A program made the translations under genes and the position numbers. Positions 34,131 to 43,512 of a DNA stretch of 49,066 nucleotides are shown in pieces (position 1 is the stretch's first letter; each line of letters opens with the position of its first letter). The notes below the pieces were generated by a model, which did not search any database, was not told the DNA's origin, and saw nothing but the letters and a program-made list of their open reading frames with translations. The stretch is taken from positions 1-49,066 of the forward strand of contig JAMFSK010000151.1 in the NCBI GenBank assembly GCA_026225235.1. Reading direction: 5' to 3'. The DNA comes from Burkholderiales bacterium (GTDB taxonomy: Bacteria; Pseudomonadota; Gammaproteobacteria; Burkholderiales; Burkholderiaceae).

Positions 34131-34157
34131 TCACTGCGAGTAGCAGGAGATGCGGCA

Positions 34158-34556
34158 ATGAACATGAAATCCCCATGTCTGATATTCGCGGCCCTCCTCG
34201 GCTTCGCCTCAGCGAGCGCGTGGGCGGCGGACTTCGACGGGAGCAAGCCTTTGATCTGTGCGACCGTCGACGGACACGACTGCGATCCGGGCCTGAGCTG
34301 TCTGCGCGCATTGCCAGCTGAGCTCGGCGCACCGCAGTTCCTGCGTATCGACTTCGCGAAAAAGACGATCGCTGGACCGGCCCGCACGACTGCCATCCGC
34401 TTCATGGATGCCGGAGCGGAGCAGACGCTCATGCAAGGCGAGGAGTTCGGCTATGCATGGACCATCGCACTCGACGGCGCAACCGGCTCGCTTACCCTGA
34501 CGCTCGTCAACCATGACGAGTCGCTCGTGCTGTTCGGCGCTTGTACCCCCCTATAG
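34158..34556 (+). CDS. Small exported protein of unknown function
   Basis: The 132-residue protein has a clean signal peptide cleaved after ASAWA. The mature domain has two Cys early (CATVDGHDCDPGLSC) and beta-rich stretches (FLRIDFAKKTIAGP, GYAWTIALDGATGSLTLTLV), ending VLFGACTPL. It resembles conserved periplasmic proteins annotated only as hypothetical. It begins 27 bp after the glycine-zipper gene with AGGAG upstream, and precedes the efflux genes by 89 bp, so it may be in the same transcript. Confidence 0.8.
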   Translation: MNMKSPCLIFAALLGFASASAWAADFDGSKPLICATVDGHDCDPGLSCLRALPAELGAPQFLRIDFAKKTIAGPARTTAIRFMDAGAEQTLMQGEEFGYAWTIALDGATGSLTLTLVNHDESLVLFGACTPL

Positions 34557-34645
34557 CAGCGACAGCCGCGACGGATACTCCGATGAAATCCGCAAGCTTG
34601 GCTTTTCGAATGGAACCGCGATCTTCAGCGCGTGAACGAACGGGC

Positions 34646-35848
34646 ATGCGGCGTTCTCGCCGGCTTGTGGTGCTCGCCGGTGTGGCACTGTTGTGCGCCG
34701 CCTGTGGGAAACCGGCTGCAACACTGCCGGTTGGTGTGACCGAGGTGACTGTTATGGAGGTCGCACAACGCGATACGCCTGTGACCTTCGAGTTCACAGC
34801 TCAGACACAGAGTTCGCGTGAGGTCGAGATCCGCGCCCGTGTCGACGGCTTTCTTGACAAGCGCACTTATACCGAGGGGCAGCAGGTCCACGCGGGGCAG
34901 ACGCTATTCCTGATGGATGCCAAGCCTTTTCAGGCTGTGCTGCAGACCGCAAAGGGTCAACTCGCGCAACAACAGGCAAGGCTCGCCGTCAGCCAGGCGA
35001 ACCTCGCGCGTGTCATCCCACTGGCCAAAGTGAATGCATTGAGCGCGAAAGATCGCGATGACGCGATCGGCAGTGAAAAGGAGGCACAGGCGTCGGTTAT
35101 CGCGGCGCAAGGGCAGATGCAGACTGCGGAGTTGAACCTCAGCTACACCACCATAAAGTCACCGCTGACGGGGCTATCAAGCTTTGCCAGGCAGCAAGAT
35201 GGCAGCTACGTGACGGCTGCGGCTACGGGTCTTCTCACCTACGTCTATCAACTCGATCCGATGTGGGTCAACTTCAGCATTTCGGAAAACGAGCTCTTGC
35301 GCTATCGAGATGAGATCGCCAAAGGCCAACTTAGATTTCCTCCGAACAGTGAGTTCGAGGTGACACTGGTGCTGGCGGACGGCACTGAGTTCCCGAACCA
35401 CGGCACGATCAACTTCGCCAATCCCGCCTTTAGTACTGAAACGGGCACGTTCCTGGTCCGCGCATCGTTTGAGAATTCGACGGGTAGTCTCAGGCCCGGT
35501 CAGTTCGTGCGTGCGCGCATTGCCGGTGCTGTGCGGCCGAAGGCGATCTTGGTTCCGCAGCGGTCGGTCTTACAGGGTGCACGGAGCCATTTCGTATGGG
35601 TCGTTGACAATCAATCCAAAGCGCATCAGAGGGTGGTCGAGACGGGCGAGTGGCACGACGACGACTGGTTTATTACCCAGGGGCTACAGCCGGGGGAGCG
35701 CATTGTCGTTGATGGCGCGATTCGCGTGGCCGCCGATACACCGCTGAAGATCTCCGATGCGGCGCCTGCTCAGGCGGTGAGCGACGCCGTAGGGCAACGC
35801 AACAGCGCGGCTAGCACGACGGCGTCCGACACCGCAGCGGCAAAGTGA
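34646..35848 (+). CDS. RND efflux periplasmic adaptor (AcrA/MexA-like) lipoprotein
   Basis: About 400 residues start at ATG 34646, because a lipoprotein-type signal (RRLVVLAGVALLCAAC) follows directly. The adaptor modules are in order: barrel-sandwich half (VEIRARVDGFLDKRTYTEGQ), alpha-helical hairpin at about 100-160 (LAQQQARLAVSQANLARV, KEAQASVIAAQGQMQTAELN), second lipoyl half (LSYTTIKSPLTGLSSF), beta-barrel (FPNHGTINFANPAFSTETGT) and membrane-proximal domain (RSVLQGARSHFVWVVDN). It links the pump to the outer-membrane factor. An Ala/Ser/Thr-rich tail ends the protein. The pump gene begins 13 bp downstream. The substrates are unknown. Confidence 0.95.
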   Translation: MRRSRRLVVLAGVALLCAACGKPAATLPVGVTEVTVMEVAQRDTPVTFEFTAQTQSSREVEIRARVDGFLDKRTYTEGQQVHAGQTLFLMDAKPFQAVLQTAKGQLAQQQARLAVSQANLARVIPLAKVNALSAKDRDDAIGSEKEAQASVIAAQGQMQTAELNLSYTTIKSPLTGLSSFARQQDGSYVTAAATGLLTYVYQLDPMWVNFSISENELLRYRDEIAKGQLRFPPNSEFEVTLVLADGTEFPNHGTINFANPAFSTETGTFLVRASFENSTGSLRPGQFVRARIAGAVRPKAILVPQRSVLQGARSHFVWVVDNQSKAHQRVVETGEWHDDDWFITQGLQPGERIVVDGAIRVAADTPLKISDAAPAQAVSDAVGQRNSAASTTASDTAAAK

Positions 35849-35861
35849 AACGGCTCGCATA

Positions 35862-38800
35862 ATGAACCTCTCCCACTTCTGCATCGATCGTCCGATTTTT
35901 GCGTCTGTCATCTCGATCGTCATTACGCTCGGTGGCGCAGTGGCGATGTTCAACCTTCCCGTTGCGCAGTACCCCGACATCACGCCACCCCAGATCACGA
36001 TTTCGGCGAACTATCCGGGTGCCAGTGCCGATGTGGTCGCCAATAATGTTGCCGCACCCATTGAGCAACAGGTCAATGGCGCAGACAACATGATCTATAT
36101 GAACTCATCGAGTTCATCGACCGGCAACCTGACGGTCAACGCCTACTTCGAGATCGGCACCAATCCGGAGCTCGCGCAGGTCGATGTGCAGAATCGCGTG
36201 AACCTCGCACTACCTCAATTGCCCTCGTCGGTCCAATCCCAGGGCATTCAAGTCCAGAAGAAGTCGTCGGCATTCATGATGGTGATTGCGATTTATTCAC
36301 CGTCGGATCGCTATGACGCCACGTACATCGCCAACTACGCGAACATTTACGTGCTTGACGCGCTCAAGCGGGTGCCAGGCGCGAATCAGTCGAGTATTTT
36401 TGGCACGCCGGACTATGCCATGCGTATCTGGCTCAAGCCTGACCGCATGGCGCAACTCGGCGTTACCGCGGGCGACGTGCAGAAGGCAGTCGCCAACCAA
36501 AACCAGCAGTTCGCCGTCGGCCGCATCGGCCAGTCGCCAACCGGTACCCCGGTTGAACAATCGTTCGCTGTCACGACAAGCGGACGTCTGAGCGAGCCGT
36601 CCGAGTTCGACAACATCATCATTCGCGCGGCGAATGGCGATGCCGCGATTGTACGGCTCAAGGACATTGGTCACGCTGCGCTCGGGCAAAAAGACTATTC
36701 CATCCGCAGTCGGTATCAGGGAAAGCCCGCGACGGTCATCGCGGTGTATCAGCAGCCGGGCGCCAATGCGCTCGATGTGTCAAGGCAGGTACGTGCCGCA
36801 CTCAAGGAAATGAAGAAGACCTTTCCGGAAGGTCTCGAATACAGCATTGCGATGGACACGACCGAGTTCACCCGCGCATCGATTTCGGATGTCGTGCATA
36901 CATTCTTCGAGGCGCTGATTCTCGTAGTCATCGTCGTGTTCGTTTTCCTGCAAAGCCTGCGTGCGACTTTGATCCCCGTTCTCGCAGTGCCGGTATCGAT
37001 CATGGGCACCTTTATGGGGATGCTCGCTCTTGGGTTTTCGATCAATATGCTGACGCTGTTCGGCATGGTCCTCGCGATTGGTATCGTCGTCGATGACGCG
37101 ATCGTGGTGATCGAGAATGTCGAGCGGAACATGAACGTCCACAAGCTCAGCCCAAAAGAGGCTGCCAAGCGCGCAATGGACGAAGTGTCGGGGCCGGTCG
37201 TTGCAATCGTGCTCGTTCTCTGCGCGGTGTTCGTGCCCGTCGCGTTCATGGGCGGCATCACGGGCCAGCTCTACAAGCAGTTCGCCATCACCATTGCGAT
37301 TTCCGTCGTGTTTTCCGGTCTCGTCGCATTGACGTTGTCGCCGGCGCTCGCGGCCTTGCTGCTGAAACCGGGACATCACGAAAAGCGCGGCTTCTTCCGG
37401 TGGTTCGACAGGGCCTTCGAAAAGATGACGAATCACTATACGAATGCCGTCAGATTCGTCATCAAGCGCTTCGTTCTCGGCTTACTCGTGTTCGTCGGGA
37501 TGGTGGCGCTCGCGGTCGTCATGATGCGCACCATTCCCAGCTCATTCCTGCCACCGGAGGACCAGGGGTATTTGCTCGGGGCGATCATCATGCCGGACGC
37601 GGCCAGCTTGGATCGCACGGGTGAAGTTTCACAGCGCGTGACGGATTACTTCATGAAGCAGGAGGCTGTGAGTAGCGTGACAATCGTCGACGGCTACAGC
37701 CTTCTCGATAGTCAGAACAAGAACAACGCCAGTGCGTTCTTCATCGGATTCAAGAGTTTCGACGAGCGCTACAAGTTCGCCAATATCAGGACCCAGAATG
37801 CGCGTGCCGTCCTGATCGGTGCGTATGAAAACCTCTCGCATGTCAAGGAGGGCATCATCCTGCCGGTCAACCCGCCGTCCATCCCCGGACTCGGCACGAC
37901 GGGCGGCACCGAGATGTGGATTCAGAGCAAGGGTGACGCAACCATCGCGCAGCTTGCAGACGTCGTGCAGAGCTTTGTCGACAAAGCGAAAACCCGTCCC
38001 GAACTCGCGCGCGTGACCTCGACGTTCAACGCGTCGGCGCAGCAACTGCTCGTCGATGTCGATCGCGACAAGTCAGAGACGTTGGGTGTGCCGATCGAAG
38101 AAGTCTATGGCGCGATGCAGACGATGTTCGGTTCCCTGTATGTCTCGCAGTTCAATCGATCGAGCCGGTTGTGGCAAGTCATTCTGCAGGCAGAGCCTTC
38201 CTACCGTCTGGCGCCGCGCGATCTCGATCAGATCTTCGTGCGAAGCAAGACGGGGAGCATGGTACCGCTCAAAGCCGTCGTGACTTCGCACTTCGTGACG
38301 GGTCCGGATCTGGTCACGCGCTTCAATAATTTCCCCGCGGTCAAGATCACTGCCAATGGTGCCCCCGGAGTCAGTTCTGGACAGGTCATCAATGCCCTCG
38401 AAGAGGTGGGCGCGCAGGTCATGCCGACAGGCTATGACATTGGATGGAGCGGAGAGGCCTACGAGGCCCGCCAATCGGGTGGTAAGTCCGGGCTGGTGTT
38501 CGTGTTCGGCCTGGTCATGGTGTTTCTCATTCTCGCTGCCCAATATGAGAAGTGGAGTCTGCCATTCGGTGTGTTGATGGCCGTGCCGTTTGCGCTCTTC
38601 GGTGCGTTGCTGGCGATCCTTCTGCGCGGGCTTGAGAACGACGTGTACTTCCAGATCGGACTGACGATGCTGGTCGCCCTGGCGGCCAAGAACGCGATCC
38701 TGATCTTCGAATTCGCCGTGTTGAATCGCGAGACGGGCCAGTCTGTGTACGACTCCGCAGTGACCGCAGCGACGGAACGGCTGCGCCCGATCGTCATGAC

Positions 38801-39101
38801 CTCGCTTGCTTTTATCCTCGGTTGTGTGCCGCTCGCGGTCGCACTCGGCGCGTCGGCCAATAGCCGTCATTCGATCGGGACGGGCGTGATAGGCGGGATG
38901 CTGGGTGCGACCGTCATCGCTGTGTTTTTCATTCCCATGTTTTTCTACGTGCTCGAGACGCTCTCGGAACGCAAGAGCGCCAAGAAGAAGCCGGGCGACG
39001 GCAGCCCGCCGGGCGGCAACACCGTCGAGCCTGAGCCTGCACCGCTGACTGGCCCGGGTGCCGCTGTCGCCCATCCTTTGGCGCCGCGGGGAGACGACTG
39101 A
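35862..39101 (+). CDS. RND multidrug efflux pump, HAE1 family
   Basis: The 1079-residue inner-membrane proton antiporter is the usual length for AcrB/MexB relatives. The start MNLSHFCIDRPIFASVISIVI is typical. It has twelve predicted helices with two large periplasmic loops. The proton-relay pair Asp411-Asp412 in IGIVVDDAIVVIENVER is intact, as is GLVALTLSPALAALLL. The second half contains LAAKNAILIFEFA, with the conserved Lys, and PFALFGALLAI. The C-terminal tail (KKKPGDGSPPGGN) is Pro/Gly-rich. It lies 13 bp after the adaptor and ends one base before the outer-membrane factor start region. Substrates cannot be inferred. Confidence 0.97.
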   Translation: MNLSHFCIDRPIFASVISIVITLGGAVAMFNLPVAQYPDITPPQITISANYPGASADVVANNVAAPIEQQVNGADNMIYMNSSSSSTGNLTVNAYFEIGTNPELAQVDVQNRVNLALPQLPSSVQSQGIQVQKKSSAFMMVIAIYSPSDRYDATYIANYANIYVLDALKRVPGANQSSIFGTPDYAMRIWLKPDRMAQLGVTAGDVQKAVANQNQQFAVGRIGQSPTGTPVEQSFAVTTSGRLSEPSEFDNIIIRAANGDAAIVRLKDIGHAALGQKDYSIRSRYQGKPATVIAVYQQPGANALDVSRQVRAALKEMKKTFPEGLEYSIAMDTTEFTRASISDVVHTFFEALILVVIVVFVFLQSLRATLIPVLAVPVSIMGTFMGMLALGFSINMLTLFGMVLAIGIVVDDAIVVIENVERNMNVHKLSPKEAAKRAMDEVSGPVVAIVLVLCAVFVPVAFMGGITGQLYKQFAITIAISVVFSGLVALTLSPALAALLLKPGHHEKRGFFRWFDRAFEKMTNHYTNAVRFVIKRFVLGLLVFVGMVALAVVMMRTIPSSFLPPEDQGYLLGAIIMPDAASLDRTGEVSQRVTDYFMKQEAVSSVTIVDGYSLLDSQNKNNASAFFIGFKSFDERYKFANIRTQNARAVLIGAYENLSHVKEGIILPVNPPSIPGLGTTGGTEMWIQSKGDATIAQLADVVQSFVDKAKTRPELARVTSTFNASAQQLLVDVDRDKSETLGVPIEEVYGAMQTMFGSLYVSQFNRSSRLWQVILQAEPSYRLAPRDLDQIFVRSKTGSMVPLKAVVTSHFVTGPDLVTRFNNFPAVKITANGAPGVSSGQVINALEEVGAQVMPTGYDIGWSGEAYEARQSGGKSGLVFVFGLVMVFLILAAQYEKWSLPFGVLMAVPFALFGALLAILLRGLENDVYFQIGLTMLVALAAKNAILIFEFAVLNRETGQSVYDSAVTAATERLRPIVMTSLAFILGCVPLAVALGASANSRHSIGTGVIGGMLGATVIAVFFIPMFFYVLETLSERKSAKKKPGDGSPPGGNTVEPEPAPLTGPGAAVAHPLAPRGDD

Positions 39102-39102
39102 T

Positions 39103-40593
39103 ATGCGTGCCCACGCCTCCTGGTTGCGTGTGATTCCCGCCATGCTGCTGGCGGTGGGGTTGGGTGGATGTTTGCTAGGGCCGGACTACGAGCGGCCGAC
39201 CGTCTCGACCCCGGCCACGTTTCGCTTCGATACCGGTGACGCAGTCGAGATCGCGAATCCGGCCTGGTGGGAGCAATTTCAGGATCCGGTGCTCAATGAC
39301 TTGATTGCCACGGCCCTGGCCGAAAACAAGGACGTGAAGATCGCCGCCGCCCACGTCGATCAGTTTCTCGGTCAGTTCGTGACCACACGTTCGGCATTGT
39401 TTCCGCAGGCCGAAGCCGGGTTCGATGCGTCTCGCCAGCGGGTCTCGCTGGCCGGCGTGACCGCGCTGCCGGCGGGTGTAGGTCCCGTATTCAACGACTT
39501 TCAGGCGCCGTTGTCGGTGGCCTGGGAAATCGACGTGTTCGGAAAAATACGCCGCGAGACGGAGTCAGCGCGCGCGAGTTTGCTCGCGAGCGAAGAGGGG
39601 CGACGCGCGACCATCCTGTCGTTGGTGACGTCGGTTGCGTCCTCGTATGTGAATCTGCGCGACCTCGATCGGCAACTTGAGATAGCCAGGCAAACCACCG
39701 AGAGCCGGAAGGGTTCCGTGACGGTCTTCCAGGCCCGGTTTTCCGTGGGGGAGGTGTCGCAGATGGAGCTCGCGCAGAGCGAGTCCGAGTACGAGGCCTC
39801 ACTCGCCACGATTCCTCAGATAGAGGTACAGATCGCGCAGCAGGAAGACGCCCTATCGGTGTTGCTGGGGCGGAACCCTGAGCCGATTCTCCGCGGTCGC
39901 GACCTGACTGAACTCGCCGTTCCGGAGGTTCCCGCCGGGCTCCCGTCCGCCCTCCTGGAGCGTCGCCCCGACCTGCTGCAGGCGGAACAGAACCTCGTGG
40001 CGGCCAATGCGTTGATCGGCGCGGCGCGTGCTTTGTACTTCCCGTCGATTTCGATTACGGCGCTGTTCGGCTCGGCCAGCGGTCAATTTTCGAACCTGTT
40101 TACCGGGCCGGCCCGAATCTGGTCGTACGCGGGCTCGCTGACCGTACCGATCTTCACGGCCGGCAGCATCAGCGGCCAGGTCAAGCAGGCCGAGGCGCAG
40201 CAGCAACAAGCGCTGTATCAGTATCAGCAGTCGATCCAGACCGCCTTCCAGGAAGTCGACGATGCGCTGATCGCCCTGCAAAAGTCGCGTGAGCAGCTCG
40301 TGATCCAGGGGCGGCAGGTCGCTGCGCTGCAGTCCTATTCTAGCCTTGCACGGATGCGTTACGAAGGGGGGTACACCAGCTATATCGAGGTGCTCGACGC
40401 GGAGCGCAGTCTCTTCAATGCGCAACTCAGCTACACCCAGACCAACGGTCTGGTGTTCACATCACTGATCAGTCTTTATAAAGCCATGGGGGGTGGTTGG
40501 GTGGTGGAAGCCGAGCGCATGACGGGCGGCGACGCTACTCAGCAGGGAATGCCCGAGCAAAAAGTGACTGCAGGAACGGCGGTGCCGCAATGA
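39103..40593 (+). CDS. NodT-family outer-membrane efflux lipoprotein
   Basis: The 496-residue TolC-like channel starts at ATG 39103, one base after the pump stop. The lipobox is LGGC (Cys23), followed by LLGPDYERPTV, the family opening. Two repeats of the OEP domain are seen: one around WWEQFQDPVLNDLIATAL to GQFVTTRSALFPQ, and another around ERRPDLLQAEQNLVAANA to QVKQAEAQQQQALYQYQQ. The conserved RRPD and the end LYKAMGGGW are present. It completes the tripartite pump. The tail extends about 35 residues past GGGW. Its stop overlaps the next start as ATGA, coupling it to pqiA. Confidence 0.96.
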   Translation: MRAHASWLRVIPAMLLAVGLGGCLLGPDYERPTVSTPATFRFDTGDAVEIANPAWWEQFQDPVLNDLIATALAENKDVKIAAAHVDQFLGQFVTTRSALFPQAEAGFDASRQRVSLAGVTALPAGVGPVFNDFQAPLSVAWEIDVFGKIRRETESARASLLASEEGRRATILSLVTSVASSYVNLRDLDRQLEIARQTTESRKGSVTVFQARFSVGEVSQMELAQSESEYEASLATIPQIEVQIAQQEDALSVLLGRNPEPILRGRDLTELAVPEVPAGLPSALLERRPDLLQAEQNLVAANALIGAARALYFPSISITALFGSASGQFSNLFTGPARIWSYAGSLTVPIFTAGSISGQVKQAEAQQQQALYQYQQSIQTAFQEVDDALIALQKSREQLVIQGRQVAALQSYSSLARMRYEGGYTSYIEVLDAERSLFNAQLSYTQTNGLVFTSLISLYKAMGGGWVVEAERMTGGDATQQGMPEQKVTAGTAVPQ

Positions 40594-41897
40594 ATGACAC
40601 CCCGACGAACCACGCCTCGATGAACGACGGCCCGGGCGTCGGCCCAGTGATTGCCTGCCACGAATGCGACCTGTTGCAGCGTGAGTCGCCGCTTCCACGC
40701 GGTGGCGTGCTGTATTGCTGCCGATGCCGCGCCGAGTTGCACCGGAGTCATCCGGACGGTCTCGACCGGGCTCTGGCGTTGACGCTTGCCTCGATCGTCC
40801 TGTTCGTGATCGGGAACGTGTTCCCGATCGTCGGCCTCTCGGTGAACGGCGATCTTGTCACGACGACGCTGCTCGGTGCGGTTCGCGTGCTCTATCTGGA
40901 CGGCATGTGGCCGATTGCCGGTCTCGTTTTCGCCACAACGTTCCTGATGCCGTTGCTGCAGATGGCGGCGATGATCTATCTGCTGTTGCCCCTGTGGCTG
41001 GATCGACTCCCTCTCAGGTTTGATATCGCTTTTCGCCTCATGCACCTGGCCAAGCCATGGGGGATGACCGAAGTCCTAATCCTCGGCATGCTGGTGGCAC
41101 TCGTCAAGCTCGCGCATATTGCGAGCGTGGTCCCGGGCGTCGCTTTGTGGTCGTTCGGGGCGCTCATGTTGCTGATCGTGGCCGCGAGCTCTGCGTTCGA
41201 CCCGCGCGTGCTCTGGCAGAAGATAGCAGGCGGCCCCGGCCCCGTCGCCGACACGGGCGAACTCGGAGCCGGTTCCGCACGCACGGCGATGGCGCGCGGC
41301 TTGATGACCTGCCACAGCTGCGGGCTGTTGCTGAAGGCGAGCGAGCATGCGGGCCACGCCAGCTGCCCGCGCTGCGGCTCATCGGTTCACCTGCGCAAGC
41401 CTGACAGTCTCACCCGCACCTGGGCGTTCCTGATCTCGGCGATCGTTCTTTACATTCCGGCCAACGTGTTGCCGGTCATGAATACGAGTTCCCTGTTTGG
41501 CAGTGAGAAAGACACGATCCTGAGTGGCGTCGTCTATCTCTGGACTTCGGGTTCCTGGCCCCTCGCCGTGCTGGTCTTTATCGCGAGTATTGCGGTCCCG
41601 ATGCTCAAGATCATGGCGTTGGTGTTTCTGACGCTTTCCGCGCAGTTGCGTTCGACCTGGCTGATGCAGCGTCGAACACGCATCTACCGGCTTGTGGAGC
41701 TGGTCGGGCGCTGGTCGATGCTCGATATCTACGTCATCACGATCCTCGTTGCACTGGTCCAGTTCAATGCGCTGGCGACCATCCAGGCTGGGCCTGCCGC
41801 CGTCGCGTTCGGCTCCGTCGTTGTGTTGACGATGTTGGCTGCCATCTCATTCGACCCGCGTCTGATTTGGGACGCTTCGGAGACTCATCATGTCTAA
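40590..41897 (+). CDS. pqiA: PqiA: membrane subunit of the Pqi MCE system
   Basis: About 435 residues. Two tandem PqiA modules each begin with a zinc-ribbon-like cysteine set: CHECDLLQ with CCRCRAEL, and CHSCGLLL with CPRCGSSVHLRKPDS. Each is followed by about four membrane helices (LASIVLFVIGNVFPIVGLSV; LISAIVLYIPANVLPVMNTS). PqiA is the inner-membrane partner of the PqiB MCE protein and is thought to help move lipids across the envelope. E. coli PqiA is induced by paraquat under SoxRS; no SoxS box is evident here. It overlaps the outer-membrane factor stop by 4 nt and pqiB by 8 nt. Confidence 0.95.
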   Translation: MNDTPTNHASMNDGPGVGPVIACHECDLLQRESPLPRGGVLYCCRCRAELHRSHPDGLDRALALTLASIVLFVIGNVFPIVGLSVNGDLVTTTLLGAVRVLYLDGMWPIAGLVFATTFLMPLLQMAAMIYLLLPLWLDRLPLRFDIAFRLMHLAKPWGMTEVLILGMLVALVKLAHIASVVPGVALWSFGALMLLIVAASSAFDPRVLWQKIAGGPGPVADTGELGAGSARTAMARGLMTCHSCGLLLKASEHAGHASCPRCGSSVHLRKPDSLTRTWAFLISAIVLYIPANVLPVMNTSSLFGSEKDTILSGVVYLWTSGSWPLAVLVFIASIAVPMLKIMALVFLTLSAQLRSTWLMQRRTRIYRLVELVGRWSMLDIYVITILVALVQFNALATIQAGPAAVAFGSVVVLTMLAAISFDPRLIWDASETHHV

Positions 41898-43512
41898 ACC
41901 GCCCGGCGAAACGGGGTCGTCCGAACTGCCTGAAGCAGTGGCTACCCCACGCTCGCGCCGACGCATGCAGGTCGTCTGGCTAGTACCGATCATTGCGGTG
42001 CTGATCGGTGGCTGGCTTGCCGTGAAGACGGTGCTCGACAAGGGGCCGACCATCACCATTTCTTTCATGACGGGTGAAGGGCTGGACCCTGGCAAGACCA
42101 AAATCAAGTTCAAGAACGTGGATATCGGCGTGGTCAAAACGGTGACGTTGTCGCGTGACCACAAGGGCGTCGTCGCTACCGCCGAGCTCTCCAAGGACAC
42201 CTCGGAGCTGCTGGTCGACGACACGCGTTTCTGGGTCGTGCGCCCGCGCATTTCGGGTGGCACGGTATCGGGCATCGGCACCTTGCTGTCCGGCTCTTTC
42301 ATAGGCATGGATGCCGGCGTCTCCACGCAGCGCAGGGACGAGTACGTCGGGCTCGAGTCGCCCCCCGTCTTTGCGAGCGGTGTGCCCGGGCGTGAATTCA
42401 TCCTGAAGGGCCAGGACATGGGTTCACTCGACGTTGGTTCGCCGATATTTTTCAGGCGCCTGCAGGTGGGTCAGGTCACGTCGTATCAACTTGATTCCAC
42501 CGGGAAGGGCGTGACCATGCATATCTTCGTCAACGCACCTTACGACAAGTTTGTGAAGACCGATTCGCGGTTCTGGCAAGCGAGCGGCATCGACGTCACG
42601 CTTGACACCAGCGGCGTCAAGGTCAATACGGAGTCGCTGGTGGCCATCCTGATAGGCGGCCTCGCGTTTCAGACTCCGGATGAGACGGCCGATCAGGCGG
42701 CGGCACCCGCCAGCACGACTTTTGCGCTGTTCCACGATCGATCAGACGCGATGAAGCAGCAAGACCGGATCGTCGACCACTATGTGTTGAATTTCAACGA
42801 GTCGGTGCGTGGCCTGACGGTTGGCGCGCCGATCGATTTCCGCGGCATCGTGGTGGGTGAGGTGTCAGGCATCCACACACGGTTCGACCCCGTCGCGAAG
42901 CGGTTCAGCATTCCGGTTGACGTGAAGTTCTTTCCGGAACGATTCACTTCACGCTATGAGGGGAGCGCTACCCCCGGCAGAGTCTCCAAAGATCGCCGTG
43001 AACTCGCGGACTGGCTGGTCCAACACGGATTGCGCGCTCAATTGCGAACCGCGAGCTTGCTGACTGGACAGCTCTATGTCGCGCTGGATTTCTTCCCCAA
43101 CGCCCCCAAAATGTCGATGGACTGGAGCATCGATCCGCCTGAAATTCCGACCGTACCGGGCGGCTTGCAGTCGCTGCAGGATTCGATTACGAGTCTTGTG
43201 GCCAAATTGAACAAGATTCCGTTTGAAGCGATCGGCAACGACGCGCATGAGACGCTGCACGACGCGGACGCACTGGTCAAGCAACTCAATACCGTGTTGG
43301 CTCCGCAAGCCCGCGACACACTGGCGTCGGCGCAAGCCGCGCTTGATTCTGCCAACAAGGCGCTACAGCCCGACTCCGCACTTGCCCAGAACACCACGGA
43401 CGCGATGCGAGAGCTCACGCGCACGGCGACTGCGTTCCGGTCCCTGGCCGATTATCTGGAAAGGCATCCCGAGGCGTTGATCCAAGGCAAGAAAGAACAG
43501 GGAGGAAAGTGA
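41890..43512 (+). CDS. pqiB: PqiB: MCE-domain intermembrane transport protein
   Basis: The 540 residues are close to the usual length for PqiB. A single N-terminal membrane helix (VVWLVPIIAVLIGGWLAVKT) is followed by MlaD/MCE domains: TISFMTGEGLDPGKTKIKFKN, FILKGQDMGSLDVGSPIFFR and a third around LTVGAPIDFRGIVVGEVSGI. The C-terminal coiled region (VAKLNKIPFEAIGNDAHETL, LASAQAALDSANKAL) ends in a basic tail. PqiB forms a hexameric periplasmic needle that bridges inner and outer membranes. The stop overlaps the pqiC start (TGATG). Confidence 0.95.
   Translation: MSKPPGETGSSELPEAVATPRSRRRMQVVWLVPIIAVLIGGWLAVKTVLDKGPTITISFMTGEGLDPGKTKIKFKNVDIGVVKTVTLSRDHKGVVATAELSKDTSELLVDDTRFWVVRPRISGGTVSGIGTLLSGSFIGMDAGVSTQRRDEYVGLESPPVFASGVPGREFILKGQDMGSLDVGSPIFFRRLQVGQVTSYQLDSTGKGVTMHIFVNAPYDKFVKTDSRFWQASGIDVTLDTSGVKVNTESLVAILIGGLAFQTPDETADQAAAPASTTFALFHDRSDAMKQQDRIVDHYVLNFNESVRGLTVGAPIDFRGIVVGEVSGIHTRFDPVAKRFSIPVDVKFFPERFTSRYEGSATPGRVSKDRRELADWLVQHGLRAQLRTASLLTGQLYVALDFFPNAPKMSMDWSIDPPEIPTVPGGLQSLQDSITSLVAKLNKIPFEAIGNDAHETLHDADALVKQLNTVLAPQARDTLASAQAALDSANKALQPDSALAQNTTDAMRELTRTATAFRSLADYLERHPEALIQGKKEQGGK

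Noticed and set aside
36780..37436. Reverse frame of 218 codons opposite the RND pump
   Set aside because: Charged low-complexity composition (many His, Arg, Asp and Glu) typical of antisense frames, and no start signal.
38073..39143. Long reverse frame of 356 codons opposite the RND pump
   Set aside because: It is His/Arg/Gln-rich and lies exactly opposite a well-conserved pump gene, so it is an antisense shadow of GC-rich coding sequence.
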